In this document: in pieces, positions 38,694 to 40,707 of the stretch
Numbering within the stretch: the stretch's first letter is position 1
How the letters are laid out: each line of letters begins with the position of its first letter
Program-made: the position numbers and the translations under genes
The notes under the pieces: generated by a model
What the model saw: the letters and a program-made list of their open reading frames with translations, nothing else
The model's database searches: none
What the model was told of the DNA's origin: nothing
Virus record (IMG/VR): IMGVR_UViG_3300020410_000023
Coordinates: 1-40,707 of that record
DNA from: a virus
Direction: 5' to 3' (one strand)
Length of the DNA stretch: 40,707 bases

Positions 38694-39206
38694 TTATCGG
38701 ATTGTGATTTCTGTGACTAGTTGTCCAGTTGCTGAAGTTCCAGATCCACCTGCTGTTAGTGCCATTGCTCCAGAAGTTGCAATAGTACCAGCAAGACTTC
38801 CTGCAGTACCAGGTGCTGTAGAAACTATGTTACTGTAACCTAATACATCACCTACATCAGCAGCAGTAGTAACAATAGCATCACCAGTTGTTATGTTCTG
38901 AGTGAAACTATATGAATTTCCTTGGGTTGACTGTGCTACATCAGGAAGTGCAAAAGTTGCTACACCTGCAGTGCTTACAGCAGAGATACCACCTAAGTTA
39001 CTAGCAGCACTACCACCAGACGGTGTAATAGTTGTGTCAACACCAGATCCACTAGTGCTGTAAGAGTTACCCGCCCTTGAAACTGAAGTATAGCCTGCAT
39101 CAACCTGTAGTTGAACAGAGCTAGTCAGTCTATGAGTGAGGTCTGCTCTCGCTGCCATTGGACTCATCAAACCAATCATACCGAAAAAGATTAATGCTTT
39201 TTTCAT
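38694..39206 (-). CDS. Secreted Gly/Ser/Thr-rich protein, first gene of the minus-strand set
   Basis: This 170-residue protein has a clear signal peptide (MKKALIFFGMIGLMSPMAARA, cleavage near residue 21). The low-complexity mature part (RLTSSVQLQVDAGYTSVSRA, TSGSGVDTTITPSGGSAASN, TAGGSGTSATGQLV) resembles self-associating surface or fibre proteins in composition. The ATG is preceded by AGAAG. It is the first of four co-directional minus-strand genes. No matching family is known to me. Confidence 0.7.
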   Translation of the reverse strand: MKKALIFFGMIGLMSPMAARADLTHRLTSSVQLQVDAGYTSVSRAGNSYSTSGSGVDTTITPSGGSAASNLGGISAVSTAGVATFALPDVAQSTQGNSYSFTQNITTGDAIVTTAADVGDVLGYSNIVSTAPGTAGSLAGTIATSGAMALTAGGSGTSATGQLVTEITIR

Positions 39207-39303
39207 TTTCTTCTAAGTAGATATAACTATCTGATCTATATAGGTGTCGAGAACCCCCTAGAAATGTTCGGAATGTACCGTTTGCTTATACCTGAGTCTA
39301 TGG

Positions 39304-39333
39304 TTAAATAGTATTGTCGCCTTCGGGGACACA
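39304..39333 (+). promoter_or_regulatory. Hsp20 leader: late-like element and UUCG hairpin
   Basis: TTAAATAG (39304-39311) resembles the CTAAATA late variant. Just behind it, TTGTC-g-CC / GG-GACAA-like arms around a UUCG loop (39315-39331) can fold with one bulged G. There is no T-run, so this is more likely a 5' leader hairpin than a terminator. Confidence 0.4.
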
Positions 39334-39364
39334 ATTTACACTCGCTTACTTAAGGAGAACCATT

Positions 39365-39793
39365 ATGGAAAAAATAGAAAGGTATCGCTCTACCGATTTA
39401 CCAGATCTTTTAGATAAGATTTCAAGAAACAGTATTGGACTAGACAACTACTTCGATCAGTTTTTTAATATTCCTTCTTCCAACTATCCACCTTATAATT
39501 TAATTAACTTGAATAATCATGAGTCTAGACTAGAGATTGCTCTAGCAGGATTCAAAAAGGAAGAGGTAAAAGTCTACACAGAATATGGAAAACTAGTAGT
39601 AGAAGGAACTAAACCAGAAGAGAAACAAACCACTGAGTACTTCCACAGAGGACTAGCACGTAGAAACTTTAACAAATCTTGGACACTATCTGAAGACTGT
39701 GTAGTTGATGACGTTACATTTGAGAACGGATTACTTACAATAGAGCTAAAGAAAATTGTTCCAGAAAAACATGCACGTAAAGATTACATCTAA
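39365..39793 (+). CDS. hsp20: Hsp20 / alpha-crystallin small heat shock protein
   Basis: This 142-residue chaperone has the alpha-crystallin domain at about residues 45-130: LEIALAGFKKEEVKVYTEYG, LVVEGTK, HRGLARRNFNKSWTL and GLLTIELKK. Hsp20 is a common cyanomyovirus gene; it would hold unfolding proteins during infection, and a link to photosystem protection has been proposed. The start is ATG 39365 behind a strong AAGGAG; the frame is open to 39314 but that lies in the leader. A CTAAATAG element overlaps its stop. Confidence 0.93.
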   Translation: MEKIERYRSTDLPDLLDKISRNSIGLDNYFDQFFNIPSSNYPPYNLINLNNHESRLEIALAGFKKEEVKVYTEYGKLVVEGTKPEEKQTTEYFHRGLARRNFNKSWTLSEDCVVDDVTFENGLLTIELKKIVPEKHARKDYI

Positions 39794-39797
39794 ATAG
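39790..39797 (+). promoter_or_regulatory. Late promoter variant CTAAATAG
   Basis: CTAAATAG overlaps the hsp20 stop codon and lies five bases before the next ATG. The short spacing means a transcript from it would lack a leader, so it may be chance. Confidence 0.25.
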
Positions 39798-39801
39798 GTG
39801 T

Positions 39802-40440
39802 ATGGAATTACATCATGAAGAAAACTACTGGTGGGATCTGTTTAGTTGGAAAGAACTAGAACTCCTCATCAACTTAAGACCACTCATGTCTACCGACAGG
39901 GTGGTTCTTTTGCATTCAAAAAAAGGATATAAATGGAATTTAGATACTTGGTCTACACAAGATTCAGTTCCTGCTTCAGTTATTAAAGAAGTATTGGAGA
40001 CTGGGTTTCTGTATATCAAAGAAGCATCTAGGTTTACCAGAAAGATTAATGAACTAGCAAAGGAAATAGAAAAAGAATATGGGTATCAAACTGATGCTCA
40101 CATCTATGCAACTCTAAACCCAGACTTACCCCATCCTCTAGGTGCTCACATAGATGACAATGATAATGTTATAGTACAATGTGAAGGTGCAACTAACTGG
40201 AAGGTATGGGATAAGATGGATGTTATACCTGATAGTAGAAAGGATTGGGTAAATCTAGATTTGGATAAACCTCCTGTGCTAGATATAACGTTACTACCAG
40301 GTGATGCTGTGTGGATTCCAAAATACTATCCGCATCTTGCAACTTCTGAAGATGATAGACTATCAGTAAGTTTTCCTTCAAGGGGTGTTAAAGGTGTTAC
40401 ATTTCAAGACAGAGAATGGTTAACTTTAGACAAAATTTAG
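39802..40440 (+). CDS. JmjC/cupin-4-like 2OG oxygenase
   Basis: This 212-residue protein has the Fe(II) site of JmjC-type hydroxylases: H116-I-D118 in GAHIDDNDNVIVQCEGATNW, with the characteristic downstream W-x-x-W strand, and the distal H178 in WIPKYYPHLATS. LLPGDAVWIP is the usual turn before it. Related bacterial proteins hydroxylate ribosomal proteins, so a translation target is possible but not shown. It follows hsp20 by eight bases and overlaps the pstS start by 25 bases. Confidence 0.85.
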   Translation: MELHHEENYWWDLFSWKELELLINLRPLMSTDRVVLLHSKKGYKWNLDTWSTQDSVPASVIKEVLETGFLYIKEASRFTRKINELAKEIEKEYGYQTDAHIYATLNPDLPHPLGAHIDDNDNVIVQCEGATNWKVWDKMDVIPDSRKDWVNLDLDKPPVLDITLLPGDAVWIPKYYPHLATSEDDRLSVSFPSRGVKGVTFQDREWLTLDKI

Positions 40441-40707
40441 CAGTTGTATTGCTTCCTTTACTACTCACAAGTAGTTGTGCAAATGCAAGAACAAGATTGA
40501 GTGGTGCAGGTGCATCATTCCCATCTAAGATCTATACTCGTTGGTTCGCAGACGTAGCTAAGTCTGGTGGAGCAAGAGTAAACTATCAGGCAGTTGGATC
40601 TGGTAGTGGTAGAAAAGCATTTATTGATGAGACCGTAAACTTCGGTGCGTCTGATGATCCTATGAAACAAAAGGACATAGACAAAGTAACAAGAGGATTA
40701 GTTCAGA
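40416..40707 (+). CDS. pstS: Phosphate-binding protein PstS, 3' partial
   Basis: The frame starts at ATG 40416, inside the oxygenase gene, and runs off the window after 97 codons. A signal peptide (MVNFRQNLAVVLLPLLLTSS then CANA) is followed by the PstS signature LSGAGASFPSKIYTRWFADV, NYQAVGSGSGRKAFID and FGASDDPM, which bind phosphate in the periplasm for the Pst transporter. Phage pstS is known to be induced under phosphate limitation through the host PhoB. No Pho box can be judged here because the upstream region is coding. The rest of the gene lies beyond 40707. Confidence 0.92.
   Translation, partial: MVNFRQNLAVVLLPLLLTSSCANARTRLSGAGASFPSKIYTRWFADVAKSGGARVNYQAVGSGSGRKAFIDETVNFGASDDPMKQKDIDKVTRGLVQ

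Noticed and set aside
1-40707. Insertion sequences, integrase or attachment sites
   Set aside because: No transposase, integrase or terminal inverted repeats were found; everything fits a lytic T4-like phage.

Overview
The window is a segment of a T4-like myovirus that infects marine cyanobacteria. The evidence is an AT-rich genome with tightly overlapping genes and T4 core genes in the usual cyanomyovirus order. It also carries host-derived metabolic genes: plastoquinol terminal oxidase, two ferredoxin-dependent bilin reductases, a DUF3110 protein, Hsp20 and PstS. TATAAATA/CTAAATA late promoters and TATAATAAA sigma70-type promoters are both present.

Layout. 1-4454: the end of a repetitive virion protein, then neck and tail-completion genes 13, 14, 15 and small terminase 16. 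4463-7556: a variable insert with a putative structural protein, a Lys-rich protein, a PTOX cassette with two very small membrane peptides, a secreted protein and a nuclease. 7556-18040: large terminase 17, sheath 18, tube 19, portal 20, prohead core and protease (a 67/68-like gene, 21, 22), capsid 23 and tail protein 3. UUCG hairpin terminators follow 18 and 23. 18040-24407: recombination and late-transcription genes uvsY, uvsW, 55, 47, 46, with small conserved genes between them. 24400-29626: a metallopeptidase/VWA CobT-like protein, PebS, PcyA, a hidden minus-strand gene, a hidden 54-aa gene and a CobS/MoxR-like AAA+ ATPase. 29639-34540: the replication cluster 45, 44, 62, regA, interrupted by a DUF3310 protein, an uncharacterised phage family, a membrane protein, a 2OG oxygenase and a Dam-type methylase. 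34567-39206: a block of small membrane proteins on plus facing a four-gene minus-strand set of secreted or membrane-anchored proteins. 39365-40707: Hsp20, a JmjC-like oxygenase and the start of PstS.

How it works together. The late genes build head, neck and tail. Gp55, gp45, gp44/62, UvsW, UvsY and gp46/47 couple replication and recombination to late transcription. The metabolic genes would redirect host electron flow (PTOX), bilin synthesis (PebS, PcyA) and phosphate uptake (PstS).

The least explained parts are the PTOX cassette peptides, the start-codon hairpin with an internal promoter before the gene-45 cluster, the minus-strand secreted gene set (including a reading frame with no usable start) and the hidden minus-strand gene after pcyA. 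All functional calls come from reading the protein sequences; no database search was run.
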